Source of the DNA: Rhizobiales bacterium Y(2018)
Lineage (GTDB): Bacteria > Pseudomonadota > Alphaproteobacteria > Rhizobiales > Aestuariivirgaceae
Assembly: GCA_005502925.1 (NCBI GenBank)
Contig: SCPD01000013.1
Span: forward strand, 62,001-126,000
Length of the DNA stretch: 64,000 nucleotides
Direction of reading: 5' to 3'
Below the pieces are notes generated by a model. It saw nothing but the letters and a program-made list of their open reading frames with translations. It had not been told where the DNA came from and did not search any database. A program made the translations under genes and the position numbers. This document shows positions 42,142-50,029 of this stretch, piece by piece. The first letter of the stretch is position 1. Every line of letters starts with the position of its first letter.

Positions 42142-42651
42142 TCACGGAATCTTGTTCGACTGTGTTCGCTTCAGCCTTCCCAACGTTTCAGGACTCGACG
42201 CCTGCTTCAGCAGCGACGGCCAATTGTCCGGGGGATTGCCGCGCTGAAGCATCTTGCGGAAGACGACGTAAGCATCTGTATCGCTTTCATAGGCACGCAG
42301 CGTGCTGTCGTCGTTCACCCAGCCCAGAATGATGGTGCCGCTGTTGCCGGACCGCTGATAGCGGAAGAAGAGCCTGAATTGCTGCAGGAATTTCGCCCGG
42401 AACCAGTGCCTGTATTCATCGCCGAGCGTGTCGCCCTGACGATAGACGTCACGTGCCGGGTCACTGGGGATGTCTTCGAAAGCAACCTTGAGAACAGCCG
42501 CGAGTAGTTTCGCGGCCCGCTTCCTTTTGTATCCCTTGCTGTCTTTCGCGCGAGCCTTCTCGACCTGCGCTATCATCGTCACCAACTGGCCGAGAAACAA
42601 CGGGTGGGCATAGATTGCCCAGCCATTGATCACGACCGGCGTCGCGGTCAC
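42142..42651 (-). CDS. yhaV: YhaV-family toxin (RNase-type)
   Basis: This 169-residue protein matches YhaV, the ribosome-dependent RNase toxin of the PrlF-YhaV type II toxin-antitoxin system. Landmarks are INGWAIYAHPLFLGQL near the N-terminus, KRAAKLLAAVLKVAFEDIP, HWFRAKFLQQFRLFFRY, TIILGWVNDDSTLRAYE and YVVFRKMLQRGNPPDNW. The conserved basic residues in RAKFLQQFRLFFR are candidates for RNA cleavage. Its start overlaps the antitoxin stop by four bases (42648-42651). Length is somewhat longer than the E. coli protein, with a polar C-terminus. It appears intact. Confidence 0.92.
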   Translation of the reverse strand: MTATPVVINGWAIYAHPLFLGQLVTMIAQVEKARAKDSKGYKRKRAAKLLAAVLKVAFEDIPSDPARDVYRQGDTLGDEYRHWFRAKFLQQFRLFFRYQRSGNSGTIILGWVNDDSTLRAYESDTDAYVVFRKMLQRGNPPDNWPSLLKQASSPETLGRLKRTQSNKIP

Positions 42652-42986
42652 GCGTCGTCGTCCGGCAACGCCTTGTCGAGATCGACAGTCACGCCGCGGA
42701 CAAGCTTCCTGCCGCGCTCCACCAAATCGCGCGGAACCGGCCTGATCCTGGTCGGGGCGTCCACCATATCTTTGGCCAGGAATGCCAGGAACTTGCCGAT
42801 CACTGGGTCGGGCTTGTTGATGTCCTCCTGCTTGGCAAGGACGACGGTGCCGTCAGCTAGGCCGCGGAACACGACGCGGTCACGTTTGCCAAGCGCCAGC
42901 ATCTTGCGGATTGCCGCCGGAACGGTCGTTTGGCCGCGGTCGGTAATGGTCGCCGGGATCTCGAGAAGCTTCGCATTCTTGGACAT
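42648..42986 (-). CDS. prlF: PrlF-family antitoxin (AbrB/SpoVT-type DNA-binding)
   Basis: This antitoxin of 112 residues opens with an AbrB/SpoVT swapped-hairpin domain (ATITDRGQTTVPAAIRKMLALG), which binds DNA and neutralises YhaV through its C-terminal half (KFLAFLAKDMVDAPTRIRPV). It ends in the acidic tail LDKALPDDDA. The frame is open to ATG 43010, but ATG 42986 (MSKNAKLLEI) sits six bases after a good -10, implying a leaderless message with the operator upstream. The antitoxin precedes the toxin with a four-base overlap, the standard order for this system. Confidence 0.9.
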   Translation of the reverse strand: MSKNAKLLEIPATITDRGQTTVPAAIRKMLALGKRDRVVFRGLADGTVVLAKQEDINKPDPVIGKFLAFLAKDMVDAPTRIRPVPRDLVERGRKLVRGVTVDLDKALPDDDA

Positions 42987-42992
42987 ACGAGC

Positions 42993-43020
42993 AATGTAAT
43001 GCATCTGCATTGTAAGTCAA
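42993..43020 (-). promoter_or_regulatory. PrlF-YhaV promoter with embedded operator
   Basis: On the minus strand TTGACT (43020-43015), 16 bases, TACATT (42998-42993) forms a good promoter. A dyad with arms AATGCA (42998-43003) and TGCATT (43006-43011) lies between the two boxes. The start codon at 42986 begins six bases past the -10, so the mRNA is probably leaderless. Autorepression by the antitoxin or complex is the usual pattern and is inferred. Confidence 0.6.
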
Positions 43021-43128
43021 GATTGACTGGAATTCGGGACCGCACCGGAGATTTTGTAAACGATACTCCAGATGCCGCTGGCGGGCGCCGTCCACCACAT
43101 CACCGTATTGGGTCATGCTCAAAAGAAG

Positions 43129-43157
43129 AAAAGGCCGCCTTGAAGGGTGGCCTTTTT
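43129..43157 (-). terminator. Terminator after the autotransporter gene
   Basis: A stem GGCCGCC (43133-43139) / GGTGGCC (43146-43152), with one G-T pair on the plus strand, is flanked by AAAA on one side and TTTTT on the other. It can work in both directions. For the minus-strand autotransporter transcript it lies about 35 bases past the stop codon. Confidence 0.7.
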
Positions 43158-43190
43158 GTTTCCTTTATCCAACTCTGTCTTGCGACAGAC

Positions 43191-46148
43191 TCAGAACACC
43201 ACCGCCAGCGTGGCGTTGAGGCCGTGATCCTGGGCATCGTCGGCGATCTCGCCGCTATAGGCGATGCCGAAGTTGGCGTCGGCCGAGAGCGACACATCGA
43301 AGCCCGCTTCCAGCACCGCCGCATCGCGCGCGATCGGCGCGCCGGCGATCACGAAGTCCGCCGAGCCGTCGAAGGCGAAGGTCGTTTCGGGACGCACATC
43401 GCCGAAAGCATGCCGCCAGCCTGCCATGGCGCGGAACGACGCCGGCATCTCGCCGAGATTGAAGCCGACCGCAGCGCGCAGGCCCAGCGTGGTGAAGGTG
43501 TTGTCATTGGTCTCGGAGTCGCTCGAGAGCGCCGCCGGCCCGCCACTCTCCTCGAAGTCGTCGGTCTTGGTCGAGACATAGGCCGCATTGGCGAAGGGCT
43601 CGAGCCTCAAGCTGTCGAGGTCGAAGATATAACCTGCTTCACCGAACACCTGCACGGTGCCGGCGTCGTAATCGGCATCGAGATCATCGCCCAGGGCTTC
43701 GCGTTCGGTGCTGATATCATGCCAGGCATAGGCGACGCCGGCGCGCAGGCCGAAGGCGTCGATCTGCGTGCCGCCATAAAGGCCGATCTGGTAGCTGTCG
43801 ACATCACCCGACGAGTCGCGGTCATCGGCATCGAAGCTCGAATGGGCGTAACCCGCGAGTACGCCCAGCCGCGTGGCCTCGCCGACGCCGATATCAGCAC
43901 CGGCCAGAATGCCGCCGGTATTGCGGGTGAAGTCTGCCGCATTGCCGTCGCTGTCGGTCTTGGCCCAGCTGCCGAAGCCGCGCGTCCACAGAGCGAGGCC
44001 CTGCGTGTCGGCCGGGCCATTCGTCACGCCGGCGGCGCTGAGGCCCATGACCTGACCGCCCGACGCGGCAACACCGTCGAAGGCCTGGCGCAAGCGGTCA
44101 TTGGCGGCATTGCGCCAGAAGCGGCTGTCCTGGTTGAGCATGCCGATGAGGGAGGCGTGCACTTCGCCGGACAACTGGTCGAGAAGTGCCCGCGCTTCCT
44201 CTTCGCTGCCCGCCATGGCGAGCGCCACCCACACGTCGCTGGTGACATCGAGCGTGTCGATGGCACCTGCAGTGGCCCGCTGGTTGTGCGTCTCGGCGAC
44301 CTCGACGAAGGCGACGTCGTTGCGCACCAGCTGCATCGTCACGTCGTTGCCGGTACCGCCGGCATAGTTGATCAGCGCATCGAGGAAGGGTTGATCGCTG
44401 GTGACCGGATTGAACGTGCCGACGACGGCATCGGTGCCGTCATTGTCGATGATGACATAGGGGCCGGTGAGGATGTCCCAGCTCTCGGCGGTGTTCGGCG
44501 TCAGGACGAGCTCAAGGTCGGCGCCGGCGATATCGACGGTGCCGTTGACGATCAGCTGGTCGGCGCTCGTCGGTGTCGCCTCGATCTCCAATATGCCGTG
44601 ATTGATGTAATTGGCATCGACGACCTGGGTGCCGATCGAATTGCCGGGCGCGTGGGTGCCGCCGGCTTCGATCTCGACCGTCTTGCCCGTGCTGCCGATA
44701 TTGCCAATGCCGCCGAGCCGCCCGCCGGTTTCGACGGTGATGTCGCCGCCGAGCTTTCCACCCGTGAGATTGCCGACGAACAGGCCGCCGCCCGACACCG
44801 TCGTCGTGCCGGTGAAAGTGGCGGAGCTGTCGCCGGTCAGAAGCAGCGTTCCCAGGCCCGATTTGATGATGTCTCCACCGCCTTCCAACTGACCGGCATA
44901 GGTCGTGTTGGTGGTCTGATTGATGGTCAGCTCCGCCGTCCCGACCGTGACCTTGCCCCCCGTGCCGGTGAGCGAGCTCATGGTCAGGTTGAAGCTGTTG
45001 AGATCGAGCGCGCCGCCATTCACCGTATAGCTGGTGTTGTTCACGAACGCGCCGGCGATCCCGGCGCGCAGTATGCCGCCCTCGACGACCGTGCCGCCCG
45101 TATAGGTATTGACGGCGGAAAGCACCGTGGTGCCGGCGATCTGCCGGATTGTGCCAATGCCGCTGACAGGGGTAGCGAAGGTGTACCCGGCGGAGGTATG
45201 GTTGAACACCACCTTGCTGTCGGCGACCGCAAGATTGACGGATGCCGCCTGCAGCGTGCCCGCGATCGCGGCGGGGTCACCTTCCTTGGCGCCGATATTG
45301 ATGATACCCGCGCCCGTAATACCCGCAGTCACCATGCCGGTGCCGGAGACGCCGACCCTCAATGTGCCGCTATCAGTGAGCGTCAGCTCGCCGTCGTTGA
45401 AGTGCCCGACATAGAGGTTGCCTTTGTCGGTGGCCCATTCGGATCCCAACCCGGTGATCGTGACGGCGCTGTCGCCGCTCTCGCCGATGATGCCGCCTGT
45501 CGTGCCGCCAGCGCCGGCATTGCCGCTGAACACCTTGCCACCGGCGGAGATGGTCATCGCGCCGGAGCCGATCTTGCCGACGCCAATCTGGCCATAGTTT
45601 GTCCAGGTCGAGCCCGCGCCGGTCACGAAGACAATGCCGCCATTGCCGATCGCGCCACCCGCCGCATTGGTGCCGCCGAGATCGCCGCCACCCTCGATCC
45701 TGAGCGTGCCGCCATATACCCGCGTCGTGCCGGTGAAGCCCGTTCCATCGCCGGTGAAGACGAGCATGCCGGCGCCTTGCTTGATGAAATTGGCGCCGCC
45801 GCCGCCGGTGATCAGGCCCGTCGCGATCAATGTCGTACCGGTATCCGTCTCGATGCGGCCGCCGAAGTTGGTGAAGTTGAGGGTGCGGCCGGTGGAGAAC
45901 GAGCCGGTTGTCTGAAGTATCGAAGCGGCGCCGACATTGGTCGACGCGTTGTATGATCCGCCGATGAAGGTCACGGTCTCGCCGGCGGGTCCGATGTCGC
46001 CATCGGTATTCGCAATGAGCGTCTCACCGTCATTGATGTTCACGGCGCCGGCATAACCGCCCGACAGCGCCAAGGCGCTCGCCGCCAATACCGTCAGCGC
46101 GGTGGTGCCCGTGAGGCCCCGCTTGAATCCCGTAAATGTCGCCCGCAT
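43191..46148 (-). CDS. Autotransporter (type Va) with repetitive beta-helix passenger
   Basis: This 985-residue outer-membrane protein starts with a signal-type segment (ALTVLAASALALSGGYAGAV, residues ~17-36). The passenger (about residues 37-670) is a repetitive glycine- and threonine-rich beta-helix with motifs such as GGTLRIEGGGDLGG and GTTTVSGGGLFVGNLTGG, matching the autotransporter-associated repeats PATR type. The C-terminal beta-barrel (about 700-985) ends in NATLAVVF with terminal Phe, recognised by BAM. Similar proteins mediate adhesion or autoaggregation; no protease motif is seen. A 1008-codon open frame on the opposite strand is a codon-bias shadow. It is divergent from the glycine-rich protein gene at 46790. 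Confidence 0.92.
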   Translation of the reverse strand: MRATFTGFKRGLTGTTALTVLAASALALSGGYAGAVNINDGETLIANTDGDIGPAGETVTFIGGSYNASTNVGAASILQTTGSFSTGRTLNFTNFGGRIETDTGTTLIATGLITGGGGANFIKQGAGMLVFTGDGTGFTGTTRVYGGTLRIEGGGDLGGTNAAGGAIGNGGIVFVTGAGSTWTNYGQIGVGKIGSGAMTISAGGKVFSGNAGAGGTTGGIIGESGDSAVTITGLGSEWATDKGNLYVGHFNDGELTLTDSGTLRVGVSGTGMVTAGITGAGIINIGAKEGDPAAIAGTLQAASVNLAVADSKVVFNHTSAGYTFATPVSGIGTIRQIAGTTVLSAVNTYTGGTVVEGGILRAGIAGAFVNNTSYTVNGGALDLNSFNLTMSSLTGTGGKVTVGTAELTINQTTNTTYAGQLEGGGDIIKSGLGTLLLTGDSSATFTGTTTVSGGGLFVGNLTGGKLGGDITVETGGRLGGIGNIGSTGKTVEIEAGGTHAPGNSIGTQVVDANYINHGILEIEATPTSADQLIVNGTVDIAGADLELVLTPNTAESWDILTGPYVIIDNDGTDAVVGTFNPVTSDQPFLDALINYAGGTGNDVTMQLVRNDVAFVEVAETHNQRATAGAIDTLDVTSDVWVALAMAGSEEEARALLDQLSGEVHASLIGMLNQDSRFWRNAANDRLRQAFDGVAASGGQVMGLSAAGVTNGPADTQGLALWTRGFGSWAKTDSDGNAADFTRNTGGILAGADIGVGEATRLGVLAGYAHSSFDADDRDSSGDVDSYQIGLYGGTQIDAFGLRAGVAYAWHDISTEREALGDDLDADYDAGTVQVFGEAGYIFDLDSLRLEPFANAAYVSTKTDDFEESGGPAALSSDSETNDNTFTTLGLRAAVGFNLGEMPASFRAMAGWRHAFGDVRPETTFAFDGSADFVIAGAPIARDAAVLEAGFDVSLSADANFGIAYSGEIADDAQDHGLNATLAVVF

Positions 46149-46789
46149 CCCCCAGCCCTCTCTCGCTCAGGTTATTTCTTCCACAGCGAGATGATGAGGA
46201 TCGTTGCCCCTGATCACGCGTCGCCCGGTAGCTTTTCTGACACAGCGTCAAATCTCGGGCAAGGGGTTAACGGCGAAGATTCATATCGTCTTAAAGTGAT
46301 CCTCAACTTTGAATAGAATTATCTCAATCGTGTGAACCTTATCGATACGAATTTCTGGTCACCCGCATAAAGTTTCTGTGGAAAAACCGATTCTCGCGGA
46401 TGTTGTAATCGCGCGACCGCCGGCTTTCACCCCGCCACGGAGAATTTGGCGCCGGGCACCCGACTTTCTTGGCGCGGGCCGGGAAGGGTGATTTTCATCA
46501 TTTCGGCAGCGTTTGCTCTAATCGAAATGAAACATCCGTTTTACCCCCGCTACACCGCTCAAATTGTTCCTGATTTTCTGAAATGCGCAAAGACGCTGCG
46601 TTAAGGGAATATTAACTACAATACATTCCAAATAAAACGCAAATATACACAAATATAGATTTGTTAATAGTAAGTTAACCTAACTATAGTTTTCCCGACG
46701 GACGCAGATATAGTTTGTATCACGCGTCTAGGACCAGAGAAGAGAGTGGACGTAGTAATTAACTAATCTCTCAACGGCGAGGTGAACAA
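46149..46789. other. Long AT-rich intergenic region between two surface-protein genes
   Basis: No gene is seen in these 641 bases. The half nearest the glycine-rich protein gene is strongly AT-rich and holds two perfect CtrA boxes and a promoter (listed separately). An inverted repeat with arms TCATTTCG (46498-46505) and CGAAATGA (46523-46530) lies in the middle. Promoter sequences for the autotransporter gene should be near 46149-46330, but no strong match could be picked. Confidence 0.6.
46601..46689 (+). promoter_or_regulatory. Two perfect CtrA boxes and a promoter upstream of the glycine-rich protein gene
   Basis: TTAA-gggaata-TTAAC (46601-46616) and TTAA-tagtaag-TTAAC (46664-46679) both match the CtrA consensus TTAA-N7-TTAAC exactly; their starts are 63 bases apart. 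The second overlaps a -35 TTGTTA (46661-46666) that is 17 bases from a -10 CTATAG (46684-46689), the usual place for CtrA-activated promoters. Transcription would begin near 46696, giving a leader of about 94 bases. Cell-cycle control by CtrA is inferred from the boxes. Confidence 0.75.
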
Positions 46790-47818
46790 ATGAAAACGGC
46801 GATTACCACGGGAAGACTGAATGTACTGGCGGCAGCGGTTTCCATGGCTGTGCTGGTCGGAATGGCCATCCCCGCTCAGGCTGAACAGGGCGGCGGTGGT
46901 CTTGGTGGCCTTGGCGGTGCCGTAGGTGGTGCCGTCGGCGGCGCGGTCGGTGCGGTTGGCGGTGTTGTCGGCGGTGTCGGCAATACGGTCGGCGGCGTTG
47001 TCGGCGGCCTGACGGGTGGCGGCTCGACGGGCGGTGGCCTGCTGGGTGGCGGCTCGACCGGCGGTCTGCTGGGCGGCGGTGGCCTGCTCGGTGGCGGCAC
47101 CAGCAGCACCAGCAGCAACACCACGGGTGGCGGCCTTCTCGGCGGCACGGGTGGCCTGCTCGGCGGCAGCGGCGGTTCGACCGGCGGTGGCGTCATCAAC
47201 AATTTCAACGGCAAGGGGATCGGTGTGAATCTTGGCGTCGCCAAGGTCGGCGTCGGCCTCAAGAACAAGAAAGGGCTCAAGGCCCTGATCAAGCTGCAGG
47301 CGCTGGGCAAGAACGGCGTGAACGCCAAGGTGGGCGCCAATCTTCTCGGCGAGAAGAGCCTGCTTGACGCCAAGGCCAAGGCCAATGTGCTGGGCAAGAA
47401 TGGTCTCACCGCCAAGGCGAACGCCAAGGCGCTCAGCAAGAACGGTGATCTGGTCAACGCCAAGGCCAAGGTGAATGCGTTGGGCAAGAACGGCCTGACG
47501 GCCAAAGTCGGCGCCAAGGTCGGCACCGATGGCATCGGCGTGAAGATTGGTCTGTCGCTGGGCGGCGGCAAAAAGCCGGGTGGTCCGGGTGGTCCGGGCG
47601 GGCCTGGTGGCCCCGGCGGACCTGGTGGCCCCGGCGGACCTGGCGGACCTGGCACCCCGGGCAACAACGGTGGCATCGGCAACGAAATCGCCGGCCTGTC
47701 CAACTATGAGCGCATGCAGCTCAAGAAGAAGTGCGGTGCGGTTCTCGCTTCGCCTTCCAGCTACAACCGTGATGCGGTTCAGGTATGCCGCGTCCTCGCC
47801 CAACTCGCGGGACTCTAG
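46790..47818 (+). CDS. Secreted glycine-rich protein with Ala/Lys repeats and collagen-like GGP tract
   Basis: This 342-residue protein has a clear signal peptide (cleavage near AQA-EQ, residue ~31) and four distinct parts. Residues 34-135 are Gly-rich with Val, Leu, Ser and Thr. Residues 158-258 are Ala/Lys-rich repeats of about 30 residues with a LGKNGLTAK core. Residues 264-287 are eight GGP triplets, followed by GTPGNN. Residues 300-342 form a small domain with Cys315 and Cys333 (SNYERMQLKKKCGAVL and RDAVQVCRVLAQL). I do not recognise a named family for the whole. Export, repeats and CtrA boxes suggest a cell-surface or pole/holdfast-like material made at a set cell-cycle stage; this is inference. 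Confidence 0.85.
   Translation: MKTAITTGRLNVLAAAVSMAVLVGMAIPAQAEQGGGGLGGLGGAVGGAVGGAVGAVGGVVGGVGNTVGGVVGGLTGGGSTGGGLLGGGSTGGLLGGGGLLGGGTSSTSSNTTGGGLLGGTGGLLGGSGGSTGGGVINNFNGKGIGVNLGVAKVGVGLKNKKGLKALIKLQALGKNGVNAKVGANLLGEKSLLDAKAKANVLGKNGLTAKANAKALSKNGDLVNAKAKVNALGKNGLTAKVGAKVGTDGIGVKIGLSLGGGKKPGGPGGPGGPGGPGGPGGPGGPGGPGTPGNNGGIGNEIAGLSNYERMQLKKKCGAVLASPSSYNRDAVQVCRVLAQLAGL
47579..47650 (+). repeat. GGP-coding tandem repeat (8 x 9 bases)
   Basis: Eight consecutive Gly-Gly-Pro codon triplets encode a collagen-like tract inside the glycine-rich protein. Codons vary between copies, so the tract is old enough to have diverged at third positions but could still change length by slippage or recombination. 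Confidence 0.85.
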
Positions 47819-47871
47819 AGCTAATCCCCCAGCTCCGGAAACAAGTCTCGTGATTGTCTGGTGACGGCATG

Positions 47872-47903
47872 CTGCGCGGTTCTTCGGAGCCGCGCAGTAT
47901 TTT
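47872..47903 (+). terminator. Intrinsic terminator after the glycine-rich protein gene
   Basis: An 11-bp stem (CTGCGCGGTTC at 47872-47882, GAGCCGCGCAG at 47887-47897, one G-T pair) is capped by a stable TTCG tetraloop and followed by TATTTTA. It lies 54 bases past the stop codon on the plus strand. Confidence 0.85.
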
Positions 47904-47948
47904 ATGGTCGGGCCTGACCCGACCATCCAGAAAAGCACAATGACGGGC

Positions 47949-49313
47949 TTAGTCCCTCGCGGCGTCCTTGCCCTTGCCCGTCGCGGGCATTGCGCCGCCG
48001 AAGACCTGAAAGAGGATCCGCCGCGGTACGAAGCGTTCGTCATTGACCAGAAAGCTGAAGGTGAAGGCGACGCCGAGCACAAGTATGTTGAGGAGGAAGG
48101 CATAGATGACGGCGCGATCCGGATAGCTGTCCTTGATGCTCGCGACCATCAGCGGTCCAACCACGCCGGCGGCCGACCAGGCGGTGAGGATGACGCCATA
48201 GAGGCGCGACATGCGCTTCGTCCCATAAACGTCGCTGACCATGGAAGGCATGATCGCGAAGCCGCCGCCGAAGCAGCTCAGCACGTAACACACGAGAGCG
48301 GCGAAGACCCACGGATTGTGCTCCGTCATCAGAAGGCCGAACACGACCAGCTGGGTGGCGAACAGGACACGAAAGGTATTGAGGCGGCCGAGCCGCTCCG
48401 AGACGGCGCCCCAGGCGATGCGCCCGAGGCCGTTGAACAGCGAGCTGACGGCGATCAGCGTGGCGCCATAGCCGGCCAGCACGGTGCGCTCCAGGGTCGG
48501 ATGATCGAGCCTCCAGATGTCCTGATACAGCGGCGATAGAAAGCTGATGATCGAGATGCCGGCTGTTATGTTAAGGAAGAAGACGAACCACATGATCGCA
48601 TATTGGCCGGCCAGCAGATAATCGCGGAGCGGCAGGTCAGCCTCTTGCTCGGCCCGCGCATAGGGACCTTCGCTTTGGCTCTCCTTTTGCGCCGCCGCGA
48701 CGAAGCCCTGGGGGAGGTAGCCCTCGGGTGGGTTCTTCAGCAGCGCAGCGGAGGCGATGGCGACCGAGCCGAGGATGGCGCCGAGTGCTGCAAAGACCAG
48801 CGTCAGGTTCCCGGCGAGCATGTGCATCAGGATCGGCGCCAGCAAGACGCTGAGGACGAAGGCGCCGAGCCCGAAGCCCATGGCGACGATGCCGGTCAGC
48901 TGGCCTCTCCGGTCGGGAAACCATTTGATGACGGTGGTCATCGGCGTCACATAGCCAAGGCCGATGCCGATCCCGCTGACGGCGCCATAGCCCAGATAGA
49001 ACAGCGGGAGACTCTCGACCGCAAGCGCGAAGGCTGCCAAGGCGTAGCCCGCCGCGAAGAGAATGCCGCCGGCGACGGCCAGCTTGCGCGGCCCGAACTT
49101 GGCAAGATTGACCCCGCCCCAGGCCGCCGACAGGCCGAGGCAGCAGATATTCAGGCTGAAGGCCCAGGACGTATCGGTATTGCTCCAGCGGAACTGCTCC
49201 ACCAGGAGGGGCTGGAAATAGCTCCAGGCATAGACGGTGCCGAGGCAGAGCTGCAGGACCGTGCAGGCGATGGCGACCAGCCACCGGTTGGGCGCACGAT
49301 CCGGTATGGGCAT
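47949..49313 (-). CDS. OFA-family major facilitator (oxalate/formate antiporter-like)
   Basis: This 454-residue membrane carrier should have 12 segments. It begins NRWLVAIACTVLQLCLGTVY, followed by AWSYFQPLL, the OFA-family hallmark; GYGAVSGIGIGLGYVTPM and KWFPDRRGQLTGIVAMGFGL are also typical, with a second half beginning near the cytoplasmic loop at about residues 205-230. OxlT exchanges oxalate for formate; other OFA members carry small monocarboxylates, so the substrate cannot be named. It is the last gene of a three-gene unit with a HAMP membrane protein and an orphan binding protein, 2 bases after the HAMP gene stop. It probably imports or exports the ligand sensed by them; that is inference. 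Confidence 0.88.
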   Translation of the reverse strand: MPIPDRAPNRWLVAIACTVLQLCLGTVYAWSYFQPLLVEQFRWSNTDTSWAFSLNICCLGLSAAWGGVNLAKFGPRKLAVAGGILFAAGYALAAFALAVESLPLFYLGYGAVSGIGIGLGYVTPMTTVIKWFPDRRGQLTGIVAMGFGLGAFVLSVLLAPILMHMLAGNLTLVFAALGAILGSVAIASAALLKNPPEGYLPQGFVAAAQKESQSEGPYARAEQEADLPLRDYLLAGQYAIMWFVFFLNITAGISIISFLSPLYQDIWRLDHPTLERTVLAGYGATLIAVSSLFNGLGRIAWGAVSERLGRLNTFRVLFATQLVVFGLLMTEHNPWVFAALVCYVLSCFGGGFAIMPSMVSDVYGTKRMSRLYGVILTAWSAAGVVGPLMVASIKDSYPDRAVIYAFLLNILVLGVAFTFSFLVNDERFVPRRILFQVFGGAMPATGKGKDAARD

Positions 49314-49315
49314 GC

Positions 49316-50029
49316 CTAGGCTCCTCCGCCGGAAGACTTGCGGATCAATCTGCTGAGCTCGCCCACTTCGTCGGTGCGCTTGAGCAGGGGGGCGAGCTGG
49401 TTGGCGGCGGGCGCCGAGTGCTTCTCGCCGGAGAGCGTATGCCAGGCATAGTTGCCGAGGAGATGAAGCGGCCGGGATACCTGATACATCAGCCCATAGG
49501 TGACCAGCACGCTGACCACGAAGATGATGGTGAGAAGATAGACGACCTTGCCGATGGCGGTCTGGACCTGCAAGGCGAAGTAGCCTTTGTCCATGCCGAC
49601 ATGCACGCGGCCGGCCTGGCCGCCGATAATGCCTGCCGTCACCTCCGAAAAGCCCCCCATGCCGGCGAGCGTGCGGTCATAGGTGTCCTTGGCGCTTTTG
49701 TAGTCGGCGGTGATCTCGTCGGGCACGCCCGGCACGAAGGTGTGGGCGATGATCGTTCCTTCCCCGTCGACGACGAAAACATAGGAGATGCCGGGGGTCT
49801 CGACATACTGGTCGATGACGGACTGAAGGGCCGGATAATTCTGGTTGACGATCAGGTCGCTGTCCGAATTGGCGATGGCGCGCGCGATCGCCCGGCTGCT
49901 GTTCAGGAAATAGTCGGTGAGCTGCCGGTCGACCGTGTGGACATAGATGATGGATGTCGAGACCAGGATGAGCCCCATGAGCGCGAACACGCCGAACAGG
50001 GTCTTCTGATAGAACCGGGCGATCCTCAT
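49316..50029 (-). CDS. Membrane sensor with periplasmic Cache-like domain and HAMP, no output domain
   Basis: This 237-residue protein has two membrane segments (about residues 11-30 and 162-182) flanking a periplasmic domain (31-161) of single-Cache/PAS type (ISYVFVVDGEGTIIAHTFVP), then a HAMP-like region (183-230) ending in TDEVGELSRLIRKSSGGGA. No kinase, cyclase or methyl-accepting region follows, and the stop is two bases before the OFA carrier start, so it is not an obvious truncation. ATG 50029 overlaps the stop of the binding-protein gene (50026-50028). It may pass a signal to the carrier or to a separate partner. Its function is not known. Confidence 0.7.
   Translation of the reverse strand: MRIARFYQKTLFGVFALMGLILVSTSIIYVHTVDRQLTDYFLNSSRAIARAIANSDSDLIVNQNYPALQSVIDQYVETPGISYVFVVDGEGTIIAHTFVPGVPDEITADYKSAKDTYDRTLAGMGGFSEVTAGIIGGQAGRVHVGMDKGYFALQVQTAIGKVVYLLTIIFVVSVLVTYGLMYQVSRPLHLLGNYAWHTLSGEKHSAPAANQLAPLLKRTDEVGELSRLIRKSSGGGA

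Noticed and set aside
42930-45956. 1008-codon open frame on the plus strand
   Set aside because: It lies opposite the autotransporter gene. Its composition (many His, Arg, Ala, Gly) and lack of family features mark it as an antisense shadow of high-GC coding sequence.
47579-47650. Tandem repeat considered as CRISPR or satellite
   Set aside because: The nine-base units encode GGP codons in frame inside a gene and have no spacers.
46763-48103. 446-codon minus-strand frame over the glycine-rich gene
   Set aside because: It mirrors the low-complexity repeats of the glycine-rich gene and crosses the terminator and the start of the next gene's 3' end. The signal peptide, CtrA promoter and terminator favour the plus strand.
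49316-50029. Sensor gene considered as a frameshifted histidine kinase
   Set aside because: The downstream gene begins two bases after the stop, and no kinase-like sequence follows in any frame.
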